In this document: piece by piece, positions 12,330 through 22,025 of the stretch
How the letters are laid out: each line of letters begins with the position of its first letter
Numbering within the stretch: the first letter of the stretch is position 1
Assembly: GCF_003933735.1 (NCBI RefSeq)
Contig: NZ_RSED01000013.1
Coordinates: 62,001 to 126,000, forward strand
Reading direction: 5' to 3'
DNA: 64,000 nt
Source of the DNA: Aquabacterium soli
GTDB taxonomy: Bacteria > Pseudomonadota > Gammaproteobacteria > Burkholderiales > Burkholderiaceae_C
Program-made: the position numbers and the translations under genes
The notes under the pieces: generated by a model
Seen by the model: only the letters and a program-made list of their open reading frames with translations
Database searches by the model: none
What the model was told of the DNA's origin: nothing

Positions 12330-13379
12330 ATGGAAGCCACCGCCAAGTCCGCCCTGAGCACCGAAAAAGCCAAAGCCCTCCAGGTCGCGCTGGCCCAGAT
12401 CGAAAAGCAGTTTGGCAAGGGTTCCATCATGCGTCTGGGCGAGGGCGAAGTGATCGAAGACATCCAGGTTGTCTCCACCGGCTCTCTGGGCCTGGACATC
12501 GCCCTGGGCGTCGGCGGTCTGCCGCGTGGCCGCGTGGTCGAGATCTACGGCCCTGAATCCTCGGGCAAGACCACGCTCACCCTGCAGGTCGCGGCCGAAA
12601 TGCAGAAGCTGGGCGGTGTCTGCGCCTTCATCGATGCCGAGCATGCGCTCGATGCCCAGTACGCCCAGAAGCTCGGTGTCAACCTGCAGGATCTGTTGAT
12701 CTCCCAGCCCGACACCGGCGAGCAGGCGCTCGAGATCGTCGACGCCCTGGTGCGTTCGGGCTCGGTCGATCTGATCATCGTCGACTCGGTGGCTGCCCTC
12801 ACGCCCAAGGCTGAACTCGAAGGCGAAATGGGTGATTCGTTGCCCGGCCTGCAGGCCCGACTGATGAGCCAGGCCCTGCGCAAGCTCACCGCCACCATCA
12901 AGAAGACCAACTGCATGGTCATCTTCATCAACCAGATCCGCATGAAGATCGGCGTGATGTTCGGCAGCCCCGAAACCACCACGGGTGGCAATGCGCTCAA
13001 GTTCTACGCTTCGGTGCGCCTGGACATCCGCCGCATCGGCTCCATCAAGAAGGGCGAAGAGATCATCGGCAACGAGACCAAGGTCAAGGTTGTCAAGAAC
13101 AAGGTCTCGCCCCCCTTCAAGACGGCCGAGTTCGACATCCTCTACGGCGAAGGCATCTCCCGGGAGGGCGAGATCATCGACCTGGGCGTCACGGCCAAGA
13201 TCGTCGACAAGTCCGGCGCCTGGTATGCCTACGGTGGCGAGAAGATCGGCCAGGGCAAGGACAACTCCCGTGAGTTCCTGCGCGAGAACCCCGATCTGGC
13301 CCGCGAGATCGAAAACAAGATCCGCGAGTCGCTGGGTGTTGCCGCGATGCAGGCAGGTGTCGCTGCCAGCGCTGAATAA
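12330..13379 (+). CDS. recA: Recombinase RecA
   Basis: 349 residues from the ATG at 12330; longer in-frame extensions cover the promoter and are discarded. It forms ATP-dependent filaments on single-stranded DNA, drives strand exchange and stimulates LexA autocleavage. Visible are Walker A GPESSGKT (74-81), Walker [11 protein letters not shown], the L1/L2 DNA-binding loops ([39 protein letters not shown]) and a C-terminal domain ending AGVAASAE. Length and sequence are typical of Burkholderiales RecA. It is followed 42 nt later by recX, its usual partner, and is controlled by the SOS box at 12224. Confidence 0.99.
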   Translation: MEATAKSALSTEKAKALQVALAQIEKQFGKGSIMRLGEGEVIEDIQVVSTGSLGLDIALGVGGLPRGRVVEIYGPESSGKTTLTLQVAAEMQKLGGVCAFIDAEHALDAQYAQKLGVNLQDLLISQPDTGEQALEIVDALVRSGSVDLIIVDSVAALTPKAELEGEMGDSLPGLQARLMSQALRKLTATIKKTNCMVIFINQIRMKIGVMFGSPETTTGGNALKFYASVRLDIRRIGSIKKGEEIIGNETKVKVVKNKVSPPFKTAEFDILYGEGISREGEIIDLGVTAKIVDKSGAWYAYGGEKIGQGKDNSREFLRENPDLAREIENKIRESLGVAAMQAGVAASAE

Positions 13380-13421
13380 GGCGGTGGTCGGGGCAGGCGC
13401 CTTGCTGCGCATGGGGCCTTC

Positions 13422-13886
13422 ATGAGGCCGCAGCTGTCCCTGAAAGGGCGGGCGCTCAAGTACCTGGCTGCCCGCGAGCACTCCCGCCTGGAACTCACCC
13501 GCAAGCTGGCGCCCCACGCCGAATCGGCCGACGAAGTGCAGCGTGTGCTCGATGAGCTCGAGCAACGCGGCCTCCTGTCGGCCGAACGTTTTGCCGAATC
13601 GGTGGTGCATCGCAAGGCCGCCCGTTACGGCGTGGCACGCGTCAAGGCCGAGCTGTCCCAGCACCGCCTGCCCGATGAGCTCACCCGCAGCGTCACCGAG
13701 CAACTCAAAGCCACCGAATTCGACCGGGCCCACACCCTGTGGGCGCGCCGGTTTGGCGAACCGCCCACCACCCCGGAAGACCGTGCCCGTCAGACCCGTT
13801 TCCTGGCCGGGCGTGGCTTTTCGGGTGACGTCATCCGGCGCGTTTTGCGTGGCGATGGGTTCCGTGATGCGGAACAAGCTGACTGA
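13422..13886 (+). CDS. recX: Regulatory protein RecX
   Basis: 154 residues. RecX binds RecA filaments and limits their extension and RecA ATPase and coprotease activity. The sequence is all-helical with the repeated three-helix pattern of the family: LKGRALKYLAAREHSRLELTR-type first repeat, then VLDELEQRGLLSAERFAES and RYGVARVKAELSQHRLPDEL, and a third repeat ending RGFSGDVIRRVLRG. Typical length and the standard position right after recA make the call secure; it is probably cotranscribed with recA and thus SOS-induced. Confidence 0.96.
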   Translation: MRPQLSLKGRALKYLAAREHSRLELTRKLAPHAESADEVQRVLDELEQRGLLSAERFAESVVHRKAARYGVARVKAELSQHRLPDELTRSVTEQLKATEFDRAHTLWARRFGEPPTTPEDRARQTRFLAGRGFSGDVIRRVLRGDGFRDAEQAD

Positions 13887-13965
13887 ATCCACCCTCGCAA
13901 AGCCCCGCTGAGCGGTTCGGCGCCCCTGCATTCGAGGGGGCAGCGGTGCTATGCTGAGAGGTGCT

Positions 13966-13992
13966 CCGCACGAATTACCCATTCGCGTGCGG
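13966..13992 (+). other. Leader hairpin upstream of sucC
   Basis: CCGCACG (13966-13972) pairs with CGTGCGG (13986-13992) around a 13-nt loop. A terminator-like hairpin follows 4 nt later. A weak promoter-like pair (TGCATT, 17 nt, TATGCT at 13950-13955) lies just upstream, so a transcript starting there would carry both hairpins ahead of sucC. Confidence 0.45.
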
Positions 13993-13996
13993 CGCG

Positions 13997-14027
13997 CCCC
14001 CGGCGTCCGATCGGCCCGGGGGTTTTG
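13997..14027 (+). terminator. Rho-independent terminator or attenuator between recX and sucC
   Basis: Stem CCCCCGG (13997-14003) with CCGGGGG (14016-14022), then TTTTG. It ends recA-recX transcripts, or acts as an attenuator if sucC transcription begins upstream near 13962. It lies ~50 nt before sucC. Confidence 0.65.
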
Positions 14028-14075
14028 TCATGTTCGACAAGAACGAACGCTACACAAAAGACTGCGAGTCTTCAC

Positions 14076-15236
<1,161 letters not shown>

Positions 15237-15258
15237 CGCCCAAGGAATCGAGACCATC

Positions 15259-16152
15259 ATGAGCATTCTCATCAACAAGGACACCAAGGTCATCACCCAG
15301 GGCATCACGGGTAAGACTGGTCAGTTCCACACCCTCGGTTGCCAGGCCTATGCCAACGGCAAGAACGCATTCGTCGCTGGCGTGAACCCCAAGAAGGCCG
15401 GCGAGAAGTTCTCCGACATCCCCATCTTCGCCTCCGTCAAGGAAGCGGCCTCGCAGACCGGCGCCACGGTGTCCGTGATCTACGTGCCGCCCGCTGGCGC
15501 CGCTGACGCCATCTGGGAAGCCGTCGAGGCTGATCTGGACCTGGTCATCGCCATCACCGAAGGCATTCCCGTGCGCGACATGCTGATGGTGCGCAACAAG
15601 ATGAAGGCCAAGGAAGCCGCCGGCGGCAAGAAGACGCTGCTGCTGGGTCCCAACTGCCCCGGCCTGATCACGCCCGACGAGATCAAGATCGGCATCATGC
15701 CCGGCCACATCCACCGCAAGGGCCGCATCGGCGTGGTCAGCCGCTCCGGCACGCTGACCTATGAAGCCGTGGCGCAATTGACCGAACTCGGCCTGGGCCA
15801 GTCCAGCGCCGTCGGCATCGGTGGCGACCCGATCAACGGCCTCAAGCACATCGACGTGATGAAGGCCTTCAACGACGATCCGGACACGGACGCCGTGATC
15901 ATGATCGGCGAGATCGGCGGCCCTGACGAAGCAGAAGCCGCCCAATGGTGCAAGACCAACATGAAGAAGCCCATCGTCGGCTTCATTGCGGGCGTCACCG
16001 CCCCTCCGGGCAAGCGCATGGGCCATGCCGGTGCGCTGATTTCCGGTGGTGCAGACACGGCCGATGCCAAGCTGGCGATCATGGAAGAGTGCGGCTTCAC
16101 CGTCACCCGCAACCCGTCGGAAATGGGCAAATTGCTCAAGGGCCTGCTGTAA
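15259..16152 (+). CDS. sucD: Succinyl-CoA synthetase subunit alpha
   Basis: 297 residues. Binds CoA through the N-terminal Rossmann domain (start [19 protein letters not shown]) and carries the phosphorylated catalytic histidine in [15 protein letters not shown] (about His256), which shuttles phosphate between succinyl-CoA and nucleotide. [12 protein letters not shown] and [12 protein letters not shown] are further hallmark segments. AAGGA precedes the ATG. A strong terminator at 16183 closes the sucCD unit. Confidence 0.98.
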   Translation: MSILINKDTKVITQGITGKTGQFHTLGCQAYANGKNAFVAGVNPKKAGEKFSDIPIFASVKEAASQTGATVSVIYVPPAGAADAIWEAVEADLDLVIAITEGIPVRDMLMVRNKMKAKEAAGGKKTLLLGPNCPGLITPDEIKIGIMPGHIHRKGRIGVVSRSGTLTYEAVAQLTELGLGQSSAVGIGGDPINGLKHIDVMKAFNDDPDTDAVIMIGEIGGPDEAEAAQWCKTNMKKPIVGFIAGVTAPPGKRMGHAGALISGGADTADAKLAIMEECGFTVTRNPSEMGKLLKGLL

Positions 16153-16182
16153 GCCCCCGCAATTAATCTCATCGTTCCTCAC

Positions 16183-16215
16183 AAGCAGCCCCTACACTTC
16201 GGGGCTGCTTTTTTT
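16183..16215 (+). terminator. Rho-independent terminator after sucD
   Basis: A perfect 10-bp stem, AAGCAGCCCC (16183-16192) with GGGGCTGCTT (16201-16210), an 8-nt loop and a run of seven T. One of the clearest terminators in the window. Confidence 0.92.
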
Positions 16216-16232
16216 GTTTGTTGTTTTGAGAC

Positions 16233-16934
16233 ATGGACGCTTTACTGACCCCTGATTTCTGGCTTGCCGTAGGCCAGATCATCATGATCGACATCCTGCT
16301 GGGTGGCGACAACGCCGTGGTCATCGCGCTGGCCTGCCGCAACCTGCCGGCCGACCTGCGCCGCCGCGGCATCCTGTGGGGCACGCTGGGCGCCATCGGC
16401 CTGCGCATCGTCCTGATTTTCTTCGCCATGTCCCTGCTGGCCTTGCCCTACCTGAAGCTGGTGGGTGCGGCGCTGCTGCTGTGGATCGGCGTCAAGCTGC
16501 TGGTGCCCGAAGAAGACGGGCACGGCGACATCAAGGGCAGTGATCGCCTCTGGGGCGCCGTCAAGACCATCATCATTGCCGACTTCGTGATGAGCGTGGA
16601 CAACGTCATTGGCATCGCCGGTGCGGCCCAGGGGGCCGGCGGCCATGAAGGCCATCAAATGGCCCTCGTCATCTTCGGCCTGGTCGTCAGCATTCCCATC
16701 ATCGTGTGGGGCAGCAGCCTGGTGCTCAAGATGATGGACCGCTTCCCGGTGATCATCACCGCTGGCGCCATGTTGCTGGGGTGGATTGCTGGTACGCTGG
16801 CGGTTTCCGACCCGGCCGTCACGCCCTATCTGGCCACCTCCGACTCCATGCGGTATGTCTGGGGTGCCGCTGGCGCGATCCTGGTCTACATGGTGGGCAC
16901 TCTCCTGGCGCGTCGCCAGTCCACCCAGGCGTGA
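16233..16934 (+). CDS. TerC/YjbE-type integral membrane protein
   Basis: 233 residues with about seven hydrophobic segments. The two family signatures are present: IDILLGGDNAVVIALACR near residue 20-37 and DFVMSVDNVIGIAGAAQG near 115-132, whose acidic residues lie in the membrane. TerC-family members are linked to manganese export and metal homeostasis; a tellurite role is known only for some. A His/Asp/Glu-rich loop (EEDGHGDIKG) and GGHEGHQ are cytoplasmic or periplasmic loop candidates for metal contact. The gene begins right after the sucD terminator and is followed by the Ser/Thr kinase after 36 nt, so it may lead that operon. Confidence 0.9.
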   Translation: MDALLTPDFWLAVGQIIMIDILLGGDNAVVIALACRNLPADLRRRGILWGTLGAIGLRIVLIFFAMSLLALPYLKLVGAALLLWIGVKLLVPEEDGHGDIKGSDRLWGAVKTIIIADFVMSVDNVIGIAGAAQGAGGHEGHQMALVIFGLVVSIPIIVWGSSLVLKMMDRFPVIITAGAMLLGWIAGTLAVSDPAVTPYLATSDSMRYVWGAAGAILVYMVGTLLARRQSTQA

Positions 16935-16970
16935 CGACAACATGGTGATCCAAGGGCAAGGGGAGCGCTC

Positions 16971-18485
16971 ATGATCTGGTGGGTGGTGCTGTTGCTGGTC
17001 GGTGTCGCGGTGATGCTGGCGTGGTGGATGCTCAGGCAGAACCGTCGGCCAACGGTGCCGAGCCGTTCTTCGGGTTTTGCGGCGTCGACCCGCCCGGCAC
17101 CCACGCGCCCCATGGTGGGTCGTACCAGCGGGCAGTCCCTGCAGACAGGGGCTTCCAGCCCGCCTCGCGCGGCTGCCCGGCCCCGCACCGAGGACACCGG
17201 CCCTGAGACGGTGCTGTCCTACCTGCATTTCTCGAACAGCAACCCGCTGTCTGATTACCCTTCCGAGATCGCCAGTGATTTCGGTCCGTCTTCCCTGCCA
17301 CCGGATGAGTCTCCAGACCGCCAGCGCATCGAGCGCGCGCTGCGCGACCTGCAGGACGGCCCGGCCGACAAGGCCTGGGACTCCCTCAAGGGATTTCGCC
17401 CCGAGCCTGAGCACCAGGCGGCCTGCCTCGAAACGCTGGAGCGCATTGCGCTGGCCTTCGAGCGCGACCAGCGTTTCGATGCCGCCCGTGACGTCTACGA
17501 GCACATGGCCGACACCGATCCGCACTGGCGCGATGTCAAGGTGCGCCTGATGCGTGCCCGGGGCCTGGCCCAGAACGCGGCGGTCAACACCTGGGGCACG
17601 GTGCCTGCGCAGCCGATGCCGCAGATCACCAGGCCGCAACTCGGCAAGTACCTGGTCGACAAGGAAATCGGCCGTGGTGCCATGGGCGCCGTCTACCTGG
17701 GATACGACCCGGCCACCGACCACCGCGTGGCGCTCAAGACCATGGCGCTGGCGCAAGAGTTCAGCGGCAGCGACCTGGTCGATGCCCGGTCGCGCTTCCT
17801 GCGCGAGGCCGAGATGGCCGGCCGCCTGGAGTACCCCGACATCGTCAGCATCATCGATGCCGGTGAAGAAAACGGCGTGGCCTTCATCGCGATGGAACTG
17901 GTGGAAGGCACCGACCTGAGCGAATACACCGCGCCCGATCGCCTGTTGCCGCTGGAGCACCTGATCCCCATCATGGCCCGTGTCGCGGCGGCCCTGGCCT
18001 ACGCCCACACCCGTGGCGTGACGCACCGAGACATCAAGCCTGGCAACATCATGGTCGACCTGAACCGCGACGTGGTCAAGGTGATGGATTTCGGCGTGGC
18101 CCGCGTGGCCGATGCCGCCCGTACCCGCACCGGGGTGGTCCTGGGCACGCCCACCTTCATGTCGCCTGAGCAACTGGCTGGCCAGAACATCGATGGCCGC
18201 TCTGACCTGTACTCGCTCGGCGTCACCTTCTTCCAGTTGCTCACCGGGCAGTTGCCTTACCGCAACGACTCCATGGCCGTGCTGATGCGCGCCATCGCAC
18301 GTGATCCGGTGCCACACGTCACCGAGATCCGCCCCGATGTGCCCCAGGCACTGGGCGACATCGTGGCCCTGGCACTGCAGAAGCACCCCAACACCCGCTA
18401 CGCCGATGGGCAGCAGATGGCCGAGGACCTGAGGGCCGTGGCCCAGGCCATGCAGGCCCGCGCTGTCGATCTGGACCTGGGCTGA
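16971..18485 (+). CDS. Membrane-anchored Hanks-type serine/threonine protein kinase
   Basis: 504 residues. An N-terminal transmembrane helix (2-21) is followed by a Pro/Ser-rich linker, a short TPR-like helical region (about 115-200) and a kinase domain at 225-500. Catalytic features are intact: G-loop GRGAMGAV (234-241), Lys256, Glu279, HRDIKPGN with Asp354, DFG 373-375 and SPE 398-400. Most bacterial membrane kinases place the kinase domain before the membrane helix; here the helix is first and there is no extracellular domain, so the input is likely cytoplasmic or via the TPR-like part. AAGGGGAG precedes the ATG. A PP2C phosphatase follows after 25 nt and an FHA protein after that, giving a complete phospho-signalling set. 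Confidence 0.95.
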   Translation: MIWWVVLLLVGVAVMLAWWMLRQNRRPTVPSRSSGFAASTRPAPTRPMVGRTSGQSLQTGASSPPRAAARPRTEDTGPETVLSYLHFSNSNPLSDYPSEIASDFGPSSLPPDESPDRQRIERALRDLQDGPADKAWDSLKGFRPEPEHQAACLETLERIALAFERDQRFDAARDVYEHMADTDPHWRDVKVRLMRARGLAQNAAVNTWGTVPAQPMPQITRPQLGKYLVDKEIGRGAMGAVYLGYDPATDHRVALKTMALAQEFSGSDLVDARSRFLREAEMAGRLEYPDIVSIIDAGEENGVAFIAMELVEGTDLSEYTAPDRLLPLEHLIPIMARVAAALAYAHTRGVTHRDIKPGNIMVDLNRDVVKVMDFGVARVADAARTRTGVVLGTPTFMSPEQLAGQNIDGRSDLYSLGVTFFQLLTGQLPYRNDSMAVLMRAIARDPVPHVTEIRPDVPQALGDIVALALQKHPNTRYADGQQMAEDLRAVAQAMQARAVDLDLG

Positions 18486-18497
18486 ACGGAAACCGGG

Positions 18498-18510
18498 GAC
18501 AATCGCAGCC
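18498..18510 (+). promoter_or_regulatory. -10-like element abutting the PP2C gene start
   Basis: GACAAT (18498-18503) lies 7 nt before the ATG, preceded by GGG. Could give a leaderless transcript of the phosphatase gene inside the operon. Confidence 0.3.
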
Positions 18511-19314
18511 ATGGACTTCGAGTTCTTCAGTCAAACCGACACCGGGCGTGTCCGCACCAACAACGAGGATTCGGTGGCGATCGACGCCGCCGGGGGCGTG
18601 GTCGTGCTGGCCGACGGCATGGGCGGCTACAACGCCGGTGAGGTGGCCAGCCAGATGGCCTGCGAGTTCATCAGTGCCGAGCTGGTGCGCTGGCTGGCCC
18701 AGGCGTCGCAGTCGGCCACCGATGTCGACGTCAAACGCGCCATGGACATCTGCGTGGACAACGCCAACCGCGCCATCTTCAGCGCCGCGCATTCCAACCC
18801 GACGTACGCCGGCATGGGCACGACGCTGGTGCTGTCGGTGTTCCGGCCCGGCCGCGTGCTGGTGGGCCACATTGGCGATTCGCGGGCCTACCGCTGGCGC
18901 CAGGGTGAGCTGCAGCAGATCACCCGAGACCATTCGTTACTGCAGGAACAAATAGACGCAGGTATCCTGACTCCCGAACAAGCCGCGGTGTCCGCCAACA
19001 AGAACCTGGTCACGCGCGCCGTGGGGGTGGAGGACTACGTCTTGCTTGAAACCCGGGTGCATGAGTTGCAAAGCGGTGACATCATCCTGATGTGCTCTGA
19101 CGGCTTGTCGGACATGCTCGATGACCGCCAGATCGCCGAAGTGCTGACAACCAGCCACAGCAGCCTGCCAGAAGCCGGTGCCGCCTTGATTGCGGCCGCC
19201 AATGCAGCCGGCGGGCGGGATAATATCGCTGTGACGCTGACCCGTGCCCAGGGAGCGACCGAACAGCCGCCCAAGGCATGGTGGCCATTCCGTCGGTTGG
19301 GCAGTGGCGCCTAG
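18511..19314 (+). CDS. PP2C-family protein serine/threonine phosphatase
   Basis: 267 residues. Metal-dependent phosphatase expected to reverse the upstream kinase. The PP2C motifs are in order: NNED (17-20), DGMGG with Asp35, GMGTT (101-105), GDSR with Asp123, CSDGLSD with Asp197 and GRDN with Asp237, which are the metal ligands and core residues. There is no membrane segment; a short basic/tryptophan-rich tail (PPKAWWPFRRLG) follows the catalytic domain. It sits between kinase and FHA genes in the same orientation. Confidence 0.95.
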   Translation: MDFEFFSQTDTGRVRTNNEDSVAIDAAGGVVVLADGMGGYNAGEVASQMACEFISAELVRWLAQASQSATDVDVKRAMDICVDNANRAIFSAAHSNPTYAGMGTTLVLSVFRPGRVLVGHIGDSRAYRWRQGELQQITRDHSLLQEQIDAGILTPEQAAVSANKNLVTRAVGVEDYVLLETRVHELQSGDIILMCSDGLSDMLDDRQIAEVLTTSHSSLPEAGAALIAAANAAGGRDNIAVTLTRAQGATEQPPKAWWPFRRLGSGA

Positions 19315-19370
19315 CGTCTCGTTGCTCCCTTCAAAACCCGAATCAAAACCCAATACCCAAGAGGTTCCGC

Positions 19371-20201
19371 ATGGGAAAGCTGGTCGTCTCGCTCGACGGG
19401 GTCGTCATCAAGGAAGTCCAGATCACGAAGGACAAGACCTCCCTCGGCCGCCGTCCCTACAACGACATCGTCATCGACAACCTGGCGGTGAGCGGTGAAC
19501 ATGCCATCATGCAGTTGATCGGCCAGGATGTCTTCATCGAAGACCTGAACTCCACCAACGGCACGTACATCAACGGCAAGGCCGTCAAGAAGCAGCTGCT
19601 GGCACACAACGACACGGTCGAGATCGGCAAGTACAAGATCAAGTACTTGGTCGAAACGAGCGATGAGTTCGAGAAGACCATGGTCATGCGGCCGGGCGGT
19701 GGTGGGTTCGCCGGTGTGGGTGCCGGTGCTGCAGCCCAGCGCCCTGTGCCGACCGCCATGACCATGCCCGGCGGGTTGGGCGCGCCCATCGGTACGCCGC
19801 CCTCCATGCCGGCAGCCCCTGCACCTGCCGTGGCCAGTCCGGTCGCCGGCTACCAGGTGTCGGGTGGCGCTGCCGTGGCCACGCCACCGGTTGCCGCGCC
19901 CACCGGATTCGGCACGGGCTTCGGTGGCCTGGGCGCGCAAACACCGGCCTCCATCAAGGTGCTCAACGGCGCCGCGGCTGGCCGTGAAGTGCAGTTGACC
20001 AAGGTGGTCACCACCGTGGGCAAGCCAGGGGTGCAGGTCGCCTCCATCACCAAACGCCCGGGTGGCTATGTGTTCGCACACGTCGAGGGGGCCGCGCGCC
20101 CATCGGTGAACGGCTCGGCCGTGGCCGGGGATCCGGTACAGCTCAAGAACGGTGACGTGATCGAGCTGGCCGGCACGCAGATGCAGTTCGTGCAGGCCTG
20201 A
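19371..20201 (+). CDS. Tandem FHA-domain protein
   Basis: 276 residues from the ATG at 19371 (AAGAGG upstream); the in-frame extension overlaps the phosphatase gene and is rejected. The N-terminal FHA domain (about 1-95) has the phosphothreonine-binding residues: GRRPYND (Arg27/28), SGEH (41-44) and STNGTYING (61-69). A Gly/Ala/Pro-rich linker (about 110-195) leads to a second, degenerate FHA-like domain (about 200-276; SVNG, GDVIEL). It likely reads out phosphorylation by the upstream kinase. With kinase and phosphatase adjacent, this forms a classic write-erase-read trio. Confidence 0.93.
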   Translation: MGKLVVSLDGVVIKEVQITKDKTSLGRRPYNDIVIDNLAVSGEHAIMQLIGQDVFIEDLNSTNGTYINGKAVKKQLLAHNDTVEIGKYKIKYLVETSDEFEKTMVMRPGGGGFAGVGAGAAAQRPVPTAMTMPGGLGAPIGTPPSMPAAPAPAVASPVAGYQVSGGAAVATPPVAAPTGFGTGFGGLGAQTPASIKVLNGAAAGREVQLTKVVTTVGKPGVQVASITKRPGGYVFAHVEGAARPSVNGSAVAGDPVQLKNGDVIELAGTQMQFVQA

Positions 20202-20245
20202 ACCCAGACGCGACCGCCGCATCACGGCCGCAGGAGTCGTCGTCC

Positions 20246-21061
20246 ATGATCCGTGTTCTTGGTTGCCATGGGTCGATCGCGGCCCGCTGCCACACCACCT
20301 CCTTCCTGCTGGACGACGACATCCTGATCGACGCCGGCAGCGGAGTGGGTGAACTGCGGCTGGACGAACTGGCCCGCATCGACCACATCCTGCTCAGCCA
20401 CAGCCACCTGGACCACATCCTGAGCGTGCCCTTGCTGGCCGACAGCGTGATCAAGCTGCGCATGGGGCCGGGTGGTCTGCCAGACCTGCGGCCGATCCAG
20501 GTGCACGGGCTGCCGCAAACGCTGGAAGCCATCAAGGCGCACATCCTCAACGGAGTGATCTGGCCAGATTTTTCTCGCCTGCCCAGCGCGGCGCACCCGA
20601 TCCTGACACTGCATCCTTTCAACATCGGCGATGTGCTGACTTTCCCGTCGCACGGTGGAGGGGCCGATCGTGTAGTGCGTGTGCTGCCGGCCCGGCACAC
20701 GGTGCCTGGCGTGGGATTCGGTGTGGAAACGCCCCAGGGCTTGTGGATCTACACCGGCGACACCGGGCCCAACCCGGATCTCTGGAAGCTCCTGTCAGGC
20801 CAGCGCATCGCGCAACTGGTGATCGAGACAGCCTTTGGCAACGAAGAGGCTCACCTGGCAGAGATCAGCGGGCACCTGTCGCCGCAGTCGCTGGCGAAAG
20901 AGCTGGCGCAGCTTGATGGGCAGGTGAGCGTGTTCATCACGCACCCCAAGCCTGGCGAAGTGCCGGCCGTGTTGTCGCAGATCCGCGCGCTGGACAGCCA
21001 GCATCGGATCGAGCCCTTGCGTGAGGGGCAGCGGTTCGGGGTGCCGGTGTCGGACAGGTGA
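20246..21061 (+). CDS. Metallo-beta-lactamase-fold hydrolase, class II cyclic-nucleotide phosphodiesterase-like
   Basis: 271 residues. The metal site SHSHLDH (His52, His54, Asp56, His57) matches the HxHLDH signature of class II cyclic-nucleotide phosphodiesterases and the wider beta-lactamase fold; further ligands are in ARHTVPG, YTGDTG and ITHPKP. N-terminus MIRVLGCHGS resembles that family. CAGGAG precedes the ATG. Last gene of the TerC-kinase-phosphatase-FHA run (44 nt after the FHA gene). The true substrate (cyclic nucleotide, RNA or other phosphodiester) cannot be fixed from sequence. Confidence 0.85.
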   Translation: MIRVLGCHGSIAARCHTTSFLLDDDILIDAGSGVGELRLDELARIDHILLSHSHLDHILSVPLLADSVIKLRMGPGGLPDLRPIQVHGLPQTLEAIKAHILNGVIWPDFSRLPSAAHPILTLHPFNIGDVLTFPSHGGGADRVVRVLPARHTVPGVGFGVETPQGLWIYTGDTGPNPDLWKLLSGQRIAQLVIETAFGNEEAHLAEISGHLSPQSLAKELAQLDGQVSVFITHPKPGEVPAVLSQIRALDSQHRIEPLREGQRFGVPVSDR

Positions 21062-21070
21062 TCGCCCAAA

Positions 21071-21210
21071 GACAGTTTTTGTCGGCATAAGCCTGACAAA
21101 AAATGTCAGTGCGCCGGCACAGAGAGCGCAAGTGGTCACCTTGCAGTGGCAGTTGCGTAAACAGATGTCACAAATGCGGGCTGGGCTTGCGGGTAAACGT
21201 GTGAAATGTC
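21071..21210 (+). promoter_or_regulatory. Cluster of TGTC motifs upstream of the pilA sigma-54 promoter
   Basis: TGTC or its complement occurs at 21071-21075, 21080-21083, 21094-21098, 21104-21108, 21166-21170 and 21207-21210. PilR, the sigma-54 activator of pilin genes, is known in Pseudomonas to bind repeated TGTC-type sites upstream of pilA. The first sites also form an AT-rich inverted repeat (TTTTTGTC ... GACAAAAA, 21076-21101). Assignment to PilR is inference. Confidence 0.45.
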
Positions 21211-21233
21211 TCACCGTTCCCGCAGACGAGGGG

Positions 21234-21250
21234 TTGGCACGGGCAGTGCA
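21234..21250 (+). promoter_or_regulatory. Sigma-54 promoter of the pilin gene
   Basis: TTGGCACG-N4-GTGCA: the -24 GG (21236-21237) and -12 GC (21248-21249) are separated by exactly 10 nt, and the -24 half is a perfect TTGGCACG. The expected start near 21262 gives a ~70-nt leader before pilA. Confidence 0.82.
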
Positions 21251-21331
21251 AATAGAGAAGCACGGCGGTCGATCCGGCCCCGGGTCGAAAGCAACCTCAC
21301 AACCAGGGCTCAGCCCTCAACGGAGTTCAAC

Positions 21332-21796
21332 ATGAATATGCAACAAGCTCGTCGCACAGCTCAACAGGGTTTCACGCTGATCGAATTGATGATCGTCGTG
21401 GCCATCATCGGCATCCTGGCCGCAGTGGCTCTGCCTGCTTATCAAAGCTACATGGCCAAATCGCAAGTGACCACGGCGTTCGCTGAAATCACGGCGGCCA
21501 AGGTGAACATTGAAGAGAAGATTGGTGGTGGTTTGACTGACGCTGAAGCTACTGCCATTAGCGGGACTACTTTGGCGGCGCTGGGGCCTCTGGGCTTTAC
21601 CGCCAACACGTCGGAGCGCTGCTCTGCTTACGAGTCAACCGTTGGGACGGATGGCGTTGCTAAGATGGAATGCACCATGAAGGGCAGCTCTGATATTGCG
21701 GAAAAGAAGATCTCCTGGAACCGCGACGCGAACGGTGTGTGGAAGTGCGAGTCGGACGCTCCGCTGAAGTTGCTGCCTAAGGGCTGCACCAACTAA
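21332..21796 (+). CDS. pilA: Type IV pilin (PilA-like)
   Basis: 154 residues from the ATG at 21332, which has GGAG at good spacing. A 13-residue leader ending in Gly is cleaved before [20 protein letters not shown], the type III (PilD-processed) signal and N-terminal helix with Glu5 of the mature protein. The rest is a globular head with a C-terminal cysteine pair region (MECTMKG ... WKCESD ... LLPKGCTN). It is the major or a minor pilin subunit of type IV pili (twitching, adhesion, DNA uptake). Expression is probably RpoN/PilR dependent. Base composition within the head region is noticeably more AT-rich than neighbours, as is common for variable pilin heads. Confidence 0.95.
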   Translation: MNMQQARRTAQQGFTLIELMIVVAIIGILAAVALPAYQSYMAKSQVTTAFAEITAAKVNIEEKIGGGLTDAEATAISGTTLAALGPLGFTANTSERCSAYESTVGTDGVAKMECTMKGSSDIAEKKISWNRDANGVWKCESDAPLKLLPKGCTN

Positions 21797-21816
21797 TTAA
21801 TACGCAAAGCGCGTCC

Positions 21817-21848
21817 AAGGGCTCTGCCGTTAACGGCAGAGCCCTTTT
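21817..21848 (+). terminator. Rho-independent terminator after pilA
   Basis: A 13-bp stem: AAGGGCTCTGCCG and its complement CGGCAGAGCCCTT enclose TTAA (21817-21846), with TTTT at 21845-21848. Strong and well placed. Confidence 0.92.
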
Positions 21849-21989
21849 CATTTGGTGACTCTTACAAGACTTGCCCCGGAACTGCGTGATGCCCCGGATT
21901 GCTTCCTCACAGAGAGAGTGATGTCAGTATCGCCGTGGCATCAGGGCGCAGGCGACTCTCGCTCGCGAGCAGCCTCAGCTTTGACCCGC

Positions 21990-21995
21990 TAAAAT
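21990..21995 (+). promoter_or_regulatory. Possible -10 of tkt
   Basis: TAAAAT lies 30 nt before the transketolase ATG with a T-rich stretch after it. No good -35 at 17 nt, so the assignment is weak. Confidence 0.3.
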
Positions 21996-22025
21996 GCTAC
22001 TTTTCGCCTCTTCGCCCTGACCTCC

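Noticed and set aside
12120-13982. 620-residue open frame opposite recA and recX
   Set aside because: Antisense shadow of two well-identified genes with no domain.
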